This document shows, piece after piece, positions 1 to 13,345 of a stretch of 64,000 nucleotides of DNA. Made by a program: the position numbers and the translations under genes. A model generated the notes under the pieces. The model was given only the letters and a program-made list of their open reading frames with translations. It had not been told where the DNA came from and searched no databases. Each line of letters starts with the position of its first letter. Positions within the stretch are counted from its first letter, which is position 1. Origin of the DNA: Mimachlamys varia (taxonomy: Eukaryota > Mollusca > Bivalvia > Pectinida > Pectinidae); NCBI GenBank assembly GCA_947623455.1, contig OX392529.1:63611686-63675685 (forward strand). Reading direction: 5' to 3'.

Positions 1-188
1 CCCCAGCCACCACCCCCAGCCACCATCCCCAGCCACCACACCCAGCCACCATACCCAGCCACCACCCCCAGCCACCATACCCAGCCACCATCCCCAGCCA
101 CCATCCCCAGCCACCACCCCCAGCCACCATACCCAGCCACCAAACCCAGCCACCATACCCAGCCACCAAACCCAGCCACCATCCCCAG
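1..188. repeat. 13-bp C-rich minisatellite (truncated at window edge)
   Basis: Head-to-tail units with core CAGCCACCA plus a variable four-base linker (CCCC, TCCC, CACC, TACC, AACC). The AG dinucleotide recurs every 13 bases. About 14 units are visible and the array runs off the left edge. It is the only strongly strand-asymmetric C-rich array in the window: the plus strand has almost no T. It ends abruptly at the CCCCAGTTGCAC transition. Confidence 0.95.
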
Positions 189-1128
189 TTGCACATTTAC
201 AGCATCGTAAACATCACATCTAAACATTTTGATTGACTTGAGTCATTGTAATTATTTGTGTATGGTTGCATTTCACATGTATCCTGATCATGATGTTCTT
301 GTCCTGTCTCCGTTTGATATATGCCGCTGTCTAAATTAAGTGATGATTATTTCTCTACATTTTGCAGTTTGTTTGGTTACTCACTCTGCATTAAGTAAAT
401 TTTAATTTCTTGGAGCATTTTAGCCCCAATCTCTTATTTAGATTTCTAGCATCTTAGCATGTCTATTTCAGAGGTTCGCGCATCCGAGTCTTCTAGTCCC
501 ATCTTTGGAGGCATCCCAAGGGCTTAGCTGCTTTTTCTAGATACCTGTACCTCTGGAGACAAGCCCCACGTTCTTCATTACTCAGCCAGCTCTAGGCCTT
601 TCTGGAGTCTCCAGCTTCATAAGTAAATTCTAATTTTCATTATATACTAAATACGTTGTATCGGGTATGAGTGAGTAGCCCCTGATACGCGAGGACCTTG
701 TTAAAGCACAAGATAATACGACCAGGTGTTCCAGGTGAACAAGCGCATTCTGCTTCCTGTTAAATGATGTTTATATAATTTTGAATTTTAATACATATTC
801 CCAAATATTTAGTACAAAGCAGTCTGTCAAAAAAAACACCCAGCATTTTCAATTACTTTTCCGTTGGCGTATTTACAAAGGAAAGAAAAACTGCAGAGCT
901 CCGTGGAGATATCACTGAAAAATGACAGTTGGCCAAAGCAATAACGGTGCATCCTCGATATCCAGGGGACACGCTCACCTTTACTCTCTACGCCCCTGGA
1001 ATATGTTGGTGAGACAAGAAGACTGGTCTGACCCTTTGATGTACATTAAAGGAATCTCGTGATCATATAACGGTACAAATTGACAGGCTTTGAAGTAGGT
1101 TGCGACTAAAATCTTCAAATGACAGTCA
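189..1128. other. Unique AT-rich intergenic DNA
   Basis: No array and no long ORF. A short frame starting at ATG 459 reads 22 codons to a TAG, then 31 further open codons in the same frame to TAA near 614. It is preceded by a pyrimidine-rich AG (CTATTTCAG). This could be a decayed exon or chance. At 962-998 the arms CCAGGGG and CCCCTGG could pair across about 23 bases. Nothing else is supportable. Confidence 0.6.
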
Positions 1129-1826
1129 AAAAGTCGAAAACATTGTCAAATCTAACCGACCATTCCTAAAGCACACTCGACATTCCTGCTAAAACTCGAA
1201 AACATAGTCAAATCTAACCCGCCATTCCTAAAGCACACTCGACATTCCTGCTAAAACTCGAAAACATAGTCAAATCTAACCCGCCATTCCTAAAGCACAC
1301 TCGACATTCCTGCTAAAACTCAAAAACATTGTCAAAACTAACCCGCCATTCATAAAGCGCACTCGACATTCCTGCTAAAACTCGAAAACATTGTCAAAAC
1401 TAACCCGCCATTCCTAAAGCACACTCGACATTCCTGCTAAAACTCGAAAACATAGTCAAATCTAACCCACCATTCCTAAAGCACACTCGACATTCCTGCT
1501 AAAACTCGAAAACATTGTCAAAACTAACCCGCCATTCCTAAAGCACACTCGACATTCCTGCTAAAACTCGAAAACATTGTCAAAACTAACCCACCATTCC
1601 TAAAGCACACTCGACATTCCTGCTAAAACTCGAAAACATAGTCAAATCCAACCCGCCATTCCTAAAGCACACTCGACATTCCTGCTAAAACTCGAAAACA
1701 TAGTCAAATCTAACCCACCATTCCTAAAGCACACTCGACATTCCTGCTAAAACTCGAAAACATTTTCAAAACTAACCCGCCATTCATAAAGCGCACTCGA
1801 CAGTTCTGCTTAAATTCGAAAACGTT
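1129..1826. repeat. 62-bp minisatellite, about 11 units
   Basis: The motif CTCGAAAACAT recurs every 62 bases (1195, 1257, 1319 and onwards). Each unit also carries CCATTCCTAAAGC and CACTCGACATTCCTGC. Unit variants alternate between TAGTCAAATC and TTGTCAAAAC after the motif. This shows sequence dialects inside a short array. The outermost units (start, and 1790-1826) are the most diverged, as expected when exchange homogenises the centre. Confidence 0.95.
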
Positions 1827-2039
1827 CACTTGCCACAGTTATCATATAGGTATACGTGGTTTAAACTGTAATGAAAAAGGATAAGACATACCCATCAGGC
1901 ATTGCTGTGTATTGTTTGTTTGCAACATGTGTTCATCCGGGTTATCAGTATGTCACGTTAAGTCGAACACAAGCTTGACTATGTAATGTACCATTGTGAA
2001 TAAACCGCTTGAATGACCCTGATGGTCAAAATCAGGGGG
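1827..2039. other. Unique spacer with a small inverted repeat
   Basis: AT-rich unique sequence between the 62-bp array and the TATA-box candidate. CCCTGAT (2017-2023) and ATCAGGG (2031-2037) are perfect inverted arms separated by seven bases, immediately upstream of the TATA motif. This placement could mark a dimeric factor site or a cruciform. No ORF of note. Confidence 0.5.
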
Positions 2040-2075
2040 TATAAAAGCCGGTAGTCGATCGTCCACCGAAGGTCG
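2040..2075 (+). promoter_or_regulatory. Candidate TATA-box core promoter
   Basis: TATAAAAG at 2040-2047 is flanked upstream by a G run and downstream by GC-rich CCGG. This is the usual context of a metazoan TATA box. A transcription start would be expected near 2070. The sequence after it (2070-2120) becomes A-rich with a (AATA)n run and has no long ORF, so a first exon here would be untranslated. It lies about 650 bp upstream of the ORF at 2691-3056 on the same strand. An acceptor-like tract ending TTTTTAATTTCAG at about 2623 sits between them. The link to that ORF is inference. Confidence 0.4.
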
Positions 2076-2690
2076 TAAGGCCATGTGAGGACGTAAAACT
2101 CTCAAAATAAATAAATAAATAAAGTACACAGTTGGATACCATGCAGTAATATATATTGTACAGTGTAAATATATAGATGATCAGCCGCTAAGGTTAGGGT
2201 TGCATTATCACATAAGACCAGAGGTCGACGGTCAGACAGACCGGTGTATATATCTATATTATAATGTTTATTGATAACTAGTGTGTTATATGTAATATAT
2301 GTTTTACGCTGCCAAATAGTAGACATATCTGTATATATTTGCATCTGTAGACAAGTCACTAACCAGGATCTTAATACATATAGTGACGAACCCGTTTAGA
2401 AACGTCACAATACTCTTCTAGTGAAGTACAATAAATGTAATTGACAAAGTCACATTGTCGATGTTGACACTCAATGAAGTTTATATTGGATTTTGAATAA
2501 CGCCACGAAGGCTACATATTAAGTGTTACCTTGGTTTCCAACAGTCATATGTAGACAAATAATTCAAGAGATGAGTCACTTGTTCTTGAATTTAATTAAA
2601 TAAGAAAACATTTTTAATTTCAGAAAGATTAAGCGGTGGAATCGATACCATAATAGTATATGATTTTAAACACAAAGCCGGTATCACCTC

Positions 2691-3056
2691 ATGCTGCAAT
2701 CAAGCAGCCATGTTTGTGGTCGTCGCTGCCGTAATAGTCTTACATATCTCGTACAGCTATGTCATTGTCGTATGTATATCTGTACGGAATCCAGACACCA
2801 AGACGTGTGCCGCCACACACGCCACGTAAACGTGATTATAGCCTATTGTTTTACTGGGGATGGATATCTCGTCCAGAACGTGAGCTCGATGCTAATGACG
2901 GACAATAACAATTCGGTTCACAGGTCATACATAGTACTAATTAATGTAATTACGACCAGGAAACAGACGGCGGACGACCTTGATCTTGTTATTACAGAGA
3001 CATCTCAAAATCAAAGATATTTAGTAAGAATAAAGTATGATTCTTTTGTGAAATGA
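2691..3056 (+). CDS. Hypothetical 121-codon ORF, possibly a 3'-terminal exon or decayed secreted-protein gene
   Basis: I do not recognise this protein. The frame is open from 2691 to TGA 3054-3056 in unique DNA of more balanced composition than its surroundings. From about residue 45 it reads like ordinary protein: mixed polar and hydrophobic, with TGDGYLVQNVSSML, an Asn run, then alternating hydrophobics and a charged C-terminus ending DSFVK. The first 40 residues are Cys/His/Arg-rich and less convincing. An overlapping frame shifted by one base starts at ATG 2710. It encodes a strongly hydrophobic leader (MFVVVAAVIVLHIS...) like a signal peptide and stops at TAA 2827-2829. A one-base indel would join the leader to the longer frame, so this may be a frameshifted pseudogene. 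Alternatively the real start is spliced: GTATGT at about 2769 resembles a donor. No AATAAA lies close downstream. Coding status is unproven. Confidence 0.3.
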   Translation: MLQSSSHVCGRRCRNSLTYLVQLCHCRMYICTESRHQDVCRHTRHVNVIIAYCFTGDGYLVQNVSSMLMTDNNNSVHRSYIVLINVITTRKQTADDLDLVITETSQNQRYLVRIKYDSFVK

Positions 3057-3282
3057 CAAAAGCGAGTCTGCCAGTAGATTAAGTTTTGCCATGATGAAAT
3101 GATTTTTTTTATAGTCGGTCGTTACATCATTGGATTGGAAAACCTAATGGACTGAGTGACCTGACAGCAAGTGATATATGTAACGTGATACCATCCTACA
3201 TCCTACCTAATATACTAGACACCCATAAAATCTTAATAGTAAAAAGGGCATCGACCAAAGCTAGGGCAACCAAATGCAGTGT
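3057..3282. other. Unique spacer between ORF and 29-bp array
   Basis: AT-rich sequence with a T8 run near 3107 and no ORF. If the 2691-3056 frame is real, this would hold its 3' UTR. The only weak polyadenylation-like hexamer is within CCCATAAAATC near 3222. Confidence 0.4.
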
Positions 3283-6150
3283 GAACATCACAGGACGACG
3301 GCATAACGTTTAATCATCACAGGACGACGGCATAACGTTTAATCATCACAGGACGACGGTATAACATTTAATCATCACAGGACGACGGCATAACGTTTAA
3401 TCATCACAGGACGACGGTATAACGTTTAATCATCACAGGACGACGGCATAACGTTTAATCATCACAGGACGACGGTATAACGTTTAATCATCACAGGACG
3501 ACGGTATAACGTTCAATCATCACAGGACGACGGTATAACGTTTAATCATCACAGGACGAATACATAACGTTTAATCATCACAGGACGACGGCATAACGTT
3601 TAATCATCACAGGACGACGGTATAACGTTTAATCATCACAGGACGACGGCATAACGTTCAATCATCACAGGACGACGGTATAACGTTTAATCATCACAGG
3701 ACGAATACATAACGTTTAATCATCACAGGACGACGGCATAACGTTTAATCATCACAGGACGACGACATAATGTTTAATCATCACAGGACGACGGTATAAC
3801 GTTTAATCATCACAGGACGACGGTATAACGTTTAATCATCACAGGACGATTGTATAACGTTTAATCATCACAGGACGATGGTATAACCTTTAATCATCAC
3901 AGGACGACGGTATAACGTTTAATCATCACAGGACGACGGTATAACGTTCAAACATCACAGGACGACGGTAGAACGTTTAATCATCACAGGACGACGGCAA
4001 AACGTTAAATCATCACAGGACGACGACATAACGTTTAATCATCACAGGACGACTGTATAATATTTACACATCACAGGACGACGTTATACTATTTACACAT
4101 CACAGGACGACGGTAAAATATTTACACATCACAGGACGACATAATATTTACACATCATAGGACAACGGTATAATATTTACACATCAAAGAACGACGGTAT
4201 AATATTTACACATCAAAGGACGACGGTAAATACTTACACATCACAGGACGACGGTATAATATTTACACATCAAAGGACGACGGTATAATATTTACACATC
4301 AAAGGACGACGGTATAATATTTACACATCAGAGGACGACGGTATCATATTTACACATCACAGGACGACGACAATATATTTACACATCACAGGATGACGGT
4401 ATAATATTTACACATCACAAGGCGACATTATATTTACACATCACAGGACGACATAATATTTACACATCACAGGATGACGGTATAATATTTACACATCACA
4501 AGGCGACATTATATTTACACATCACAGGACGACATAATATTTACACATCACAGGACGACATAATATTTACACATCACAGGGCGACATTATATTTACACAT
4601 CACAGGACGAAATTATATTTACACATCACAGGACGACCACATACCATTTACACATCACAGGGAGACATAATATTTATACATCACAGGACGACATTATATT
4701 TACATATCACAGGGCGACATAATATTTACACATCACAGGACGACATAATATTTACACATCACAGGACGACATTATATTTACATATCATAGGGCGACATAA
4801 TATTTACACATCACAGGACGACGACATAATATTTACACATCACAGGGCGACATACTATTTACACATCACAGGACGGCATAATATTTACACATCACAGGAC
4901 GACATTATATTTACACATCACAGGACGACCACATACTATTTACACATCACAGGGCGACATAATATTTACACATCACAGGACGACATTATATTTACACATC
5001 ACAGTACGACATAATATTTAAACATCACAGGACGACATTATATTTACACATCACAGGACGACATTATATTTACACATCACAGGACGACATTATATTTACA
5101 CATCACAGGACGACATTATATTTACACATCACAGGACGACATTATATTTACACATCACAGTACGACATAATATTTAAACATCACAGGACGACATTATATT
5201 TACACATCACAGTACGACATAATATTTAAACATCACAGGACGGCATAATATTTAAACATCACAGGACGACATTATATTTACACATCACAGGACGACATTA
5301 TATTTACACATCACAGGACGACATTATATTTACACATCACAGGGCGACATAATATTTACACATCACAGGGCGACATAATATTTACACATCACAGGACGAC
5401 ATTATATTTACACATCACAGGACGACATTATATTTAAACATCACAGGACGGCATAGTATTTACACATCAAAGGACGACATTATATTTACACATCACAGGG
5501 CGACATTATATTTACACATCACAGGACGACATTATATTTACACATCACAGGACGACATTATATTTACACATCACAGGACGACATTATATTTACACATCAC
5601 AGTACGACATTATATTTACACATCACAGTACGACATAATATTTAAACATCACAGGACGACATTATATTTACACATCACAGTACGACATAATATTTAAACA
5701 TCACAGGACGGCATAATATTTAAACATCACAGGACGACATAATATTTACACATCACAGGACGACATTATATTTACACATCACAGGACGACATTATATTTA
5801 CACATCACAGGGCGACATAATATTTACACATCACAGGACGGCATACTATTTACACATCAAAGGACGACATTATATTTACACATCACAGGGCGACATTATA
5901 TTTACACATCACAGGACGACATTTTATTTACACATCACAGGACGACATTATATTTACACATCACAGGGCGACGGTATTTAAATATAACAGGACAACGGCG
6001 TAACTCTTAAACATCAAAGGGTGACAACATAACGTTTAATTATCACAGGACGAGGGCATGTAACGTTAAATTATCACAGGACGACGATACAGGTTTAAAC
6101 ATCAGTGGACGACAGCATAACGTTTAAACATGAGAGGGCGACGCCATAGC
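3283..6150. repeat. 29-bp minisatellite grading into a 26-bp derivative, about 105 units
   Basis: From 3283 to about 4060 the unit is 29 bp: ATCATCACAGGACGACGG followed by ATAACGTTTA. From about 4050 to 4380 the second half changes to ATAATATTTACAC, still 27-29 bp. From about 4390 most units are 26 bp because the CGG after GACGA is lost (CACATCACAGGACGACATTA... every 26 bases, for example 5047 and 5073). The last units (5970-6150) return to 29-bp-like CATAACGTTTAA sequence. The shared ATCACAGGACGAC core shows one family with ordered divergence. Confidence 0.95.
5158..5735. repeat. 468-bp higher-order duplication inside the 26-bp array
   Basis: A diagnostic run of variant units (CAGTACGAC, TATTTAAACATC, GACGGCATA in the same order) occurs at about 5158-5265 and again at about 5626-5735. 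The offset is 468 bp, exactly 18 units of 26 bp. This indicates block duplication rather than single-unit slippage. Confidence 0.7.
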
Positions 6151-7000
6151 CATATGGATTAACCAAAGAAAGCAAAGTGTATTTTGTAAATGTTCATTTA
6201 AGACAAAAATTGGTTTAACATCGTCAAAAATGAAAATTTTGTTTGAATTAACTAACTGCTTGTATATTGGTACCTTTAATGACTTGTAATGATAGGAGAT
6301 GTCCGTAGTACTGTTTACAGTGCAGCTCCGAGAGTGTAAACAAGCAGTCTATCACGTGGTAAGCGGCGGCACTTATCCTGTACACATCGGGTTGTAGGAC
6401 AGCATCACCGGGGTGTAAAAGTTCACCAGATTACAATCACTTAGCTATGGTATCGGTAAAAATAAACTATTGTTTTTGTTGCATTTAGATAAATAAAACG
6501 TATTTTAAGATTTGGCCGACAGTGTGTGCCGGAAGCTTCCACATTGCTCCCCTCCTCTCCTTCCGCTATGCTCCTCCTTCCCACATTCTTAACAACTGTA
6601 TCACACAAAAACATTTTTTGAAATATTGCTAATTGTCGCTCAAAGGATAGATACGCTTTTTACATGCATGGGAGTTTTGTATTTGCCACAGATATGTTTC
6701 TATAGGAGTTTAACCTGACTGTTAGAACAGCAGCGATAGAGGTCCCCCTCCAGTCTTGGCAACATGGTCTGGGAACGGTGATGGTAACGTGTACAAACGT
6801 TATCTCCAATGGGGTGCCAAACGCGTTCAAAACAAAATATCGAATGACATGCTACGGGGCCGATCTTATCTACATTTCAACTACTTTAAAGCTGGAAACA
6901 AAAGAAAGTAGACAGACACTTTGGCTGTAAATAGTTATATGTATAGGGTTCCGTAGCTCAGGTACAGAGATATCAACCCGGCACAGTGACCAAACTAAGA
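6151..7000. other. Unique DNA between two arrays, with weak coding-like blocks
   Basis: Moderately GC-richer unique sequence. A T/C-rich stretch at 6540-6590 (CTCCCCTCCTCTCCTTCC) stands out. A plus-strand frame is open from about 6726 to TAG at 6911 (62 codons, no ATG). A minus-strand frame is open from about 6853 to 6675 (about 60 codons). Both cannot easily be real, and I recognise neither. Confidence 0.45.
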
Positions 7001-10000
7001 ATTAGTATAATGTACATCAATGATAATTACCCGGCGCAGCAGTAATTGTTAATATATGTACATCAATGATAATTACACGACGCAGCAGTAAGTGTTAGTA
7101 TATATACATCAATGATAATTACACGACGCAGCAGTAATTGTTAGTATATGTACATCAAGGATAATTACACGACACAACAGTAATTGTTAGTATATGTACA
7201 TCAATGATAATTACACGACGCAGCAGTAATTGTTAGTATATGTACATCAAGGATAATTACACGACGCAGCAGTAAGTGTTAGTATATATACATCAATGAT
7301 AATTACACGACGCAGCAGTAAGTGTTAGTATATATACATCAATGATAATAACACGACGAAGCAGTAATTGTTAGTATATATACATCAATGATAATTACAC
7401 GACGAAGCAGTAATTGTTAGTATATATACATCAATGATATTAACACGACGAAGCAGTAATTGTTAGTATAAGTACATCAATGATAATTACACGACACAGC
7501 AGTAATTGTTAGTATATGTACATCAATGATAATTACACGACGCTACAGTAATTGTTAGTATATGTACATCAATGATCATTACACGACACAGCAGTAATTG
7601 TTAGTATATGTACATCAATGATAATTACACGACACAGCAGTAATTGTTAGTATATGTACATCAATGATAATTACACGACACAGCAGTAATTGTTAGTATA
7701 TGTACATCAATGATAATTACACGCCGCAGCAGTAATTGTTAGTATATGCACATCAATGATAATTACACGACGCAGCAGTAATTGTTAGTATATGTACATC
7801 AATGATAATTACACGACGCAGCAGTAATTGTTAGTATATGTACATCAATGATAATAACACGACGAAGCAGTAATTGTTAGTATAAGTACATCAATGATAA
7901 TTACACGACGCAACAGTAATTGTTAGTATATGTACATCAATGATAATTACACGACACAGCAGTAATTGTTAGTATATGTACATCAATGATAATTACACGA
8001 CACAACAGTAATTGTTAGTATATGTACATCAATGATAATTACACGACGAAGCAGTAATTGTTAGTATATGTACATCAATGATAATTACACGACGCTACAG
8101 TAATTGTTAGTATATGTACATCAATGATAATTACACGACGCAGCAGTAAGTGTTAGTATATGTACATCAATGATAATTACACGACGCAGCAGTAATTGTT
8201 AGTATATATACATCAATGATAATTACACGACGCAGCAGTTATTGTTAGTATATGTACATCAATGATAATTACACGACGCAACAGTAATTGTTAGTATATG
8301 TACATCAATGATAATTACACGACGCAACAGTAATTGTTAGTATATGTACATCAATAATAATTACACGACGCAACAGTAATTGTTAGTATATGTACATCAA
8401 TGATAATTACACGACACAACAGTAATTGTTAGTATATGTCCATCAATGATAATTACACGACGCAGCAGTAATTGTTAGTATATGTACATCAATGATAATT
8501 ACACGACGCAACAGTAATTGTTAGTATATGTACATTAATGATAATTACACGACACAACAGTAATTGTTAGTATATGTACATCAATGATAATTACACGACA
8601 CAACAGTAAGTGTTAGTATATGTACATCAATGATAATTACACGGCACAGCAGTAATTGTTAGTATATATACATCAATGATAATTACACGACACAGCAGTA
8701 ATTGTTAGTATATGTACATCAATGATAATTACACGACGCAGCAGTAATTGTTAGTATATATACATCAATGATAATAACACGACGCAGCAGTAAGTGTTAG
8801 TATATGTACATCAATGATAATTACACGACGCAACAGTAATTGTTAGTATATGTACATCAATGATAATTACACGACGCAGCAGTAATTGTTAGTATATGTA
8901 CATCAATGATAATTACACGACACAGCAGTAATTGTTAGTATATGTACATCAATGATAATTACACGACGCAGCAGTAATTGTTAGTATATATACATCAATG
9001 ATAATTACAAGACACAGCAGTAATTGTTAGTATATGTACATCAATGATAATTACACGACGCAGCAGTAATTGTTAGTATATGTACATCAATGATAATTAC
9101 AAGACACAGCAGTAATTGTTAGTATATGTACATCAATGATAATTACACGCAGCAGCAGTAAGTGTTAGTATATGTACATCAATGATAATTACACGACGCA
9201 GCAGTAATTGTTAGTATATGTACATCAATGATAATTACACGCCGCAACAGTAATTGTTAGTATATGTACATCAATGATAATCACACGACGCAGCAATAAT
9301 TGTTAGTAGATGTACATCAATGATAATTACAAGACACAGCAGTAATTGTTAGTATATGTACATCAATGATAATTACACGACGCTACAGTCATTGTTAGTA
9401 TATGTACATCAATGATAATTACACGCCGCAGCAGTAAGTGTTAGTATATGTACATCAATAATAATTACACGCCGCAGCAGTATTGTTAGTATATGTACAG
9501 CAATGATAATTACACGCCGCAACAGTAATTGTTAGTATATGTACATCGATGACAATTACACGACACAGCAGTAATTGTTAGTATATGTACATCAATGATA
9601 ATTACACGACGCAGCAGTAATTGTTTGTATATGTACATCAATGATAATTACACGACACAACAGTAAGTGTTAGTATATGTACATCAATGATAATTACACG
9701 ACGCAGCAGTAATTGTTAGTATATGTACATCAATGATAATTACACGACGCAGCAGTAATTGTTTGTATATGTACATCAATGATAATTACACGACACAACA
9801 GTAAGTGTTAGTATATGTACATCAATGATAATTACACGACGCAGCAGTAATTGTTAGTATATGTACATCAATGATAATTACACGACGCAGCAGTAATTGT
9901 TAGTATATGTACATCAATGATAATTACACGACGCTACAGTAATTGTCAGTATATGTACATCAATGATAATTACACGACGCAGCAGTAACTGTTTGTATAT

Positions 10001-10589
10001 GTACATCAATGATAATTACACGACGCAGCAGTAACTGTTTGTATATGTACATCAATGATCATTACACGACGCAGCAGTAAGTGTTAGTATATGTACATCA
10101 ATGATAATTACACGACGCTACAGTAATTGTTAGTATATGTACATAAATGATAATTACACGACGCAGCAGTAATTGTTAGTATAAGTACATCAATGATAAT
10201 TACACGACACAACAGTAATTGTTAGTATATGTACATCAATGATAATTACACGACGCAGCAGTAATTGTTAGTATAAGTACATCAATGATAATTACACGAC
10301 ACAGCAGTAATTGTTAGTATATGTACATCAATGATAATTACACGACGCAGCAGTAAGTGTTAGTATATATACATCAATGATAATTACACGACGCAGCAGT
10401 AATTGTTAGTATATGTACATCAATGATAATTACACGACGCAGCAGTAAGTGTTAGTATATGTACATCAATGATAATTACACGACGCAACAGTAATTGTTA
10501 GTATAAGTACATCAATGATAATTACACGACACAGCAGTAATTGTTAGTATATGTACATCAATGATAATTACACGACGCAGCAGTAAGTG

Positions 10590-13345
10590 TTAGTATATGT
10601 TCACCAATGATCATTACACGACACAACAGTAATTGTTAGTATATGTACATCAATGATAATTACACGCCGCAGCAGTAATTGTTAGTATATGTACATCAAT
10701 GATAATTACACGACACAGCAGTAATTGTTAGTATATGTACATCAATGATAATTACACGACGCAACAGTAATTGTTAGTATATGTACATCAATGATAATTA
10801 CACGCCGCAGCAGTAATTGTTAGTATATGTACATCAATGATAATTACACGACGCAACAGTAATTGTTAGTATATGTACATCAATGATAATTACACGCCGC
10901 AGCAGTAATTGTTAGTATATGTACATCAATGATCATTACACGACGCAGCAGTAACTGTTATTATATGTACATCAATGATAATTACACGACGCAGCAGTAA
11001 TTGTTGGTATATGTACATCAATGATAATTACACGACACAGCAGTAATTGTTGGTATATGTACATCAATGATAATTACACGACACAACAGTAAGTGTTAGT
11101 ATATTTACATCAATGATAATTACACAACGCAGCAGTAATTGTTAGTATATGTACATCAATGATAATTACACGACGCAGCAGTAATTGTTAGTATATGTAC
11201 ATCAATGATAATTACACGACACAACAGTAATTGTTAGTATAAGTACATCAATGATAATTACACGACACAGCAGTAAGTGTTAGTATATGTACATCAATGA
11301 TAATTACACGACGCAGCAGTTATTGTTAGTATATCTACATCAATGATAATTACACGACGTAACAGTAAGTGTTAGTATATGTACATCAATGATAATTACA
11401 CGACACAACAGTAATTGTTAGTATAAGTACATCAATGATCATTACACGACGCAGCAGTAAGTGTTAGTATATGTACATCAATGATAATTACACGACACAG
11501 CAGTAATTGTTAGTATATGTACATCAATGATAATTACACGACGCAGCAGTAATTGTTAGTATATGTACATCAATGATCATTACACGACGAAGCAGTAAGT
11601 GTTAGTATATGTACATCAATGATAATTACACGACGCAGCAGTAAGTGTTAGTATATGTACATCAATGATAATTACACGACGCAGCAATAATTGTTAGTAT
11701 ATGTACATCAATGATAATAACATGCCGCAACAGATATTGTTAGTATATGTACATCAATGATAATTACACGACGCTACAGTAATTGTTAGTATATGTACAT
11801 CAATGATAATTACACGACTCTACAGTAATTGTTAGTATATGTACATCAATGATAATTACACGACGCAGCAGTAAGTGTTAGTATATGTTCACCAATGATC
11901 ATTACACGACACAACAGTAATTGTTAGTATATGTACATCAATGATAATTACACGCCGCAGCAGTAATTGTTAGTATATGTACATCAATGATAATTACACG
12001 ACACAGCAGTAATTGTTAGTATATGTACATCAATGATAATTACACGACACAGCAGTAATTGTTAGTATATGTACATCAATGATAATTACACGACGCAGCA
12101 GTAATTGTTAGTATATGTACATCAATGATAATTACACGACGCAACAGTAATTGTTAGTATATGTACATCAATGATAATTACACGACGCAGCAGTAAGTGT
12201 TAGTATATGTACATCAATGATAATTACACGACGCAGCAATAATTGTTAGTATATGTACATCAATGATAATAACATGCCGCAACAGATATTGTTAGTATAT
12301 GTACATCAATGATAATTACACGACGCTACAGTAATTGTTAGTATATGTACATCAATGATAATTACACGACGCTACAGTAATTGTTAGTATATGTACATCA
12401 ATGATAATTACACGACGCAGCAGTAAGTGTTAGTATATGTTCACCAATGATCATTACACGACACAACAGTAAGTGTTAGTATATGTACATCAATGATAAT
12501 TACACGCCGCAGCAGTAATTGTTAGTATATGTACATCAATGATAATTACACGACACAGCAGTAATTGTTAGTATATGTACATCAATGATAATTACACGAC
12601 ACATCAGTAATTGTTAGTATATGTACATCAATGATAATTACACGACGCAGCAGTAATTGTTAGTATATGTACATCAATGAGAATTACACGACGCAACAGT
12701 AATTGTTAGTATATGTACATCAATGATAATTACACGCCGCAGTAGTAATTGTTAGTATATGTACATCAATGATCATTACACGACGCAGCAGTAACTGTTA
12801 TTATATGTACATCAATGATAATTACACGACGCAGCAGTAATTGTTGGTATATGTACATCAATGATAATTACACGACGCAGCAGTAATTGTTGGTATATGT
12901 ACATCAATGATAATTACACGACACAACAGTAAGTGTTAGTATATTTACATCAATGATAATTACACGACGCAGCAGTAATTGTTAGTATATGTACATCAAT
13001 GATAATTACACGACGCAGCAGTAATTGTTAGTATATGTACATCAATGATAATAACACGACGCTACAGTAATTGTTAGTATATGTACATCAATGATAATTA
13101 CACGACGCAGCAGTAATTGTTAGTATATGTACATCAATGATAATTACACGACGCAGCAGTAATTGTTAGTATATGTACATCAATGATCATTACACGACGA
13201 AGCAGTAAGTGTTAGTATATGTACATCAATGATAATTACACGACGCAGCAGTAAGTGTTAGTATATGTACATCAATGATAATTACACGACGCAGCAATAA
13301 TTGTTAGTATATGTACATCAATGATAATAACATGCCGCAACAGAT
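10590..13345. repeat. Smaller nested higher-order copies in the 46-bp satellite
   Basis: The unusual unit containing TTCACCAATGATC appears at 10601, 11889 and 12441 (offsets 28 and 12 units). The unit with CATGCCGCAACAGATATTG appears at 11721, 12273 and 13331 (offsets 12 and 23 units). The 12-unit offset is shared by both markers, so a 552-bp block was duplicated as a whole. Confidence 0.75.

Noticed and set aside
459..614. ATG frame with one internal TAG preceded by CTATTTCAG
   Set aside because: Only 22 codons before the stop; continuation after the stop is suggestive of a decayed exon but too short to support.
962..998. CCAGGGG...CCCCTGG inverted arms
   Set aside because: Seven-base arms with a long loop are expected by chance at this window size; no other evidence.
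2102..2359. 85-codon minus-strand ORF
   Set aside because: Lies in AT-rich DNA right after the TATA candidate; composition is random-looking with Tyr/Ile/Leu runs from TATA-rich sequence; no splice or domain signal.
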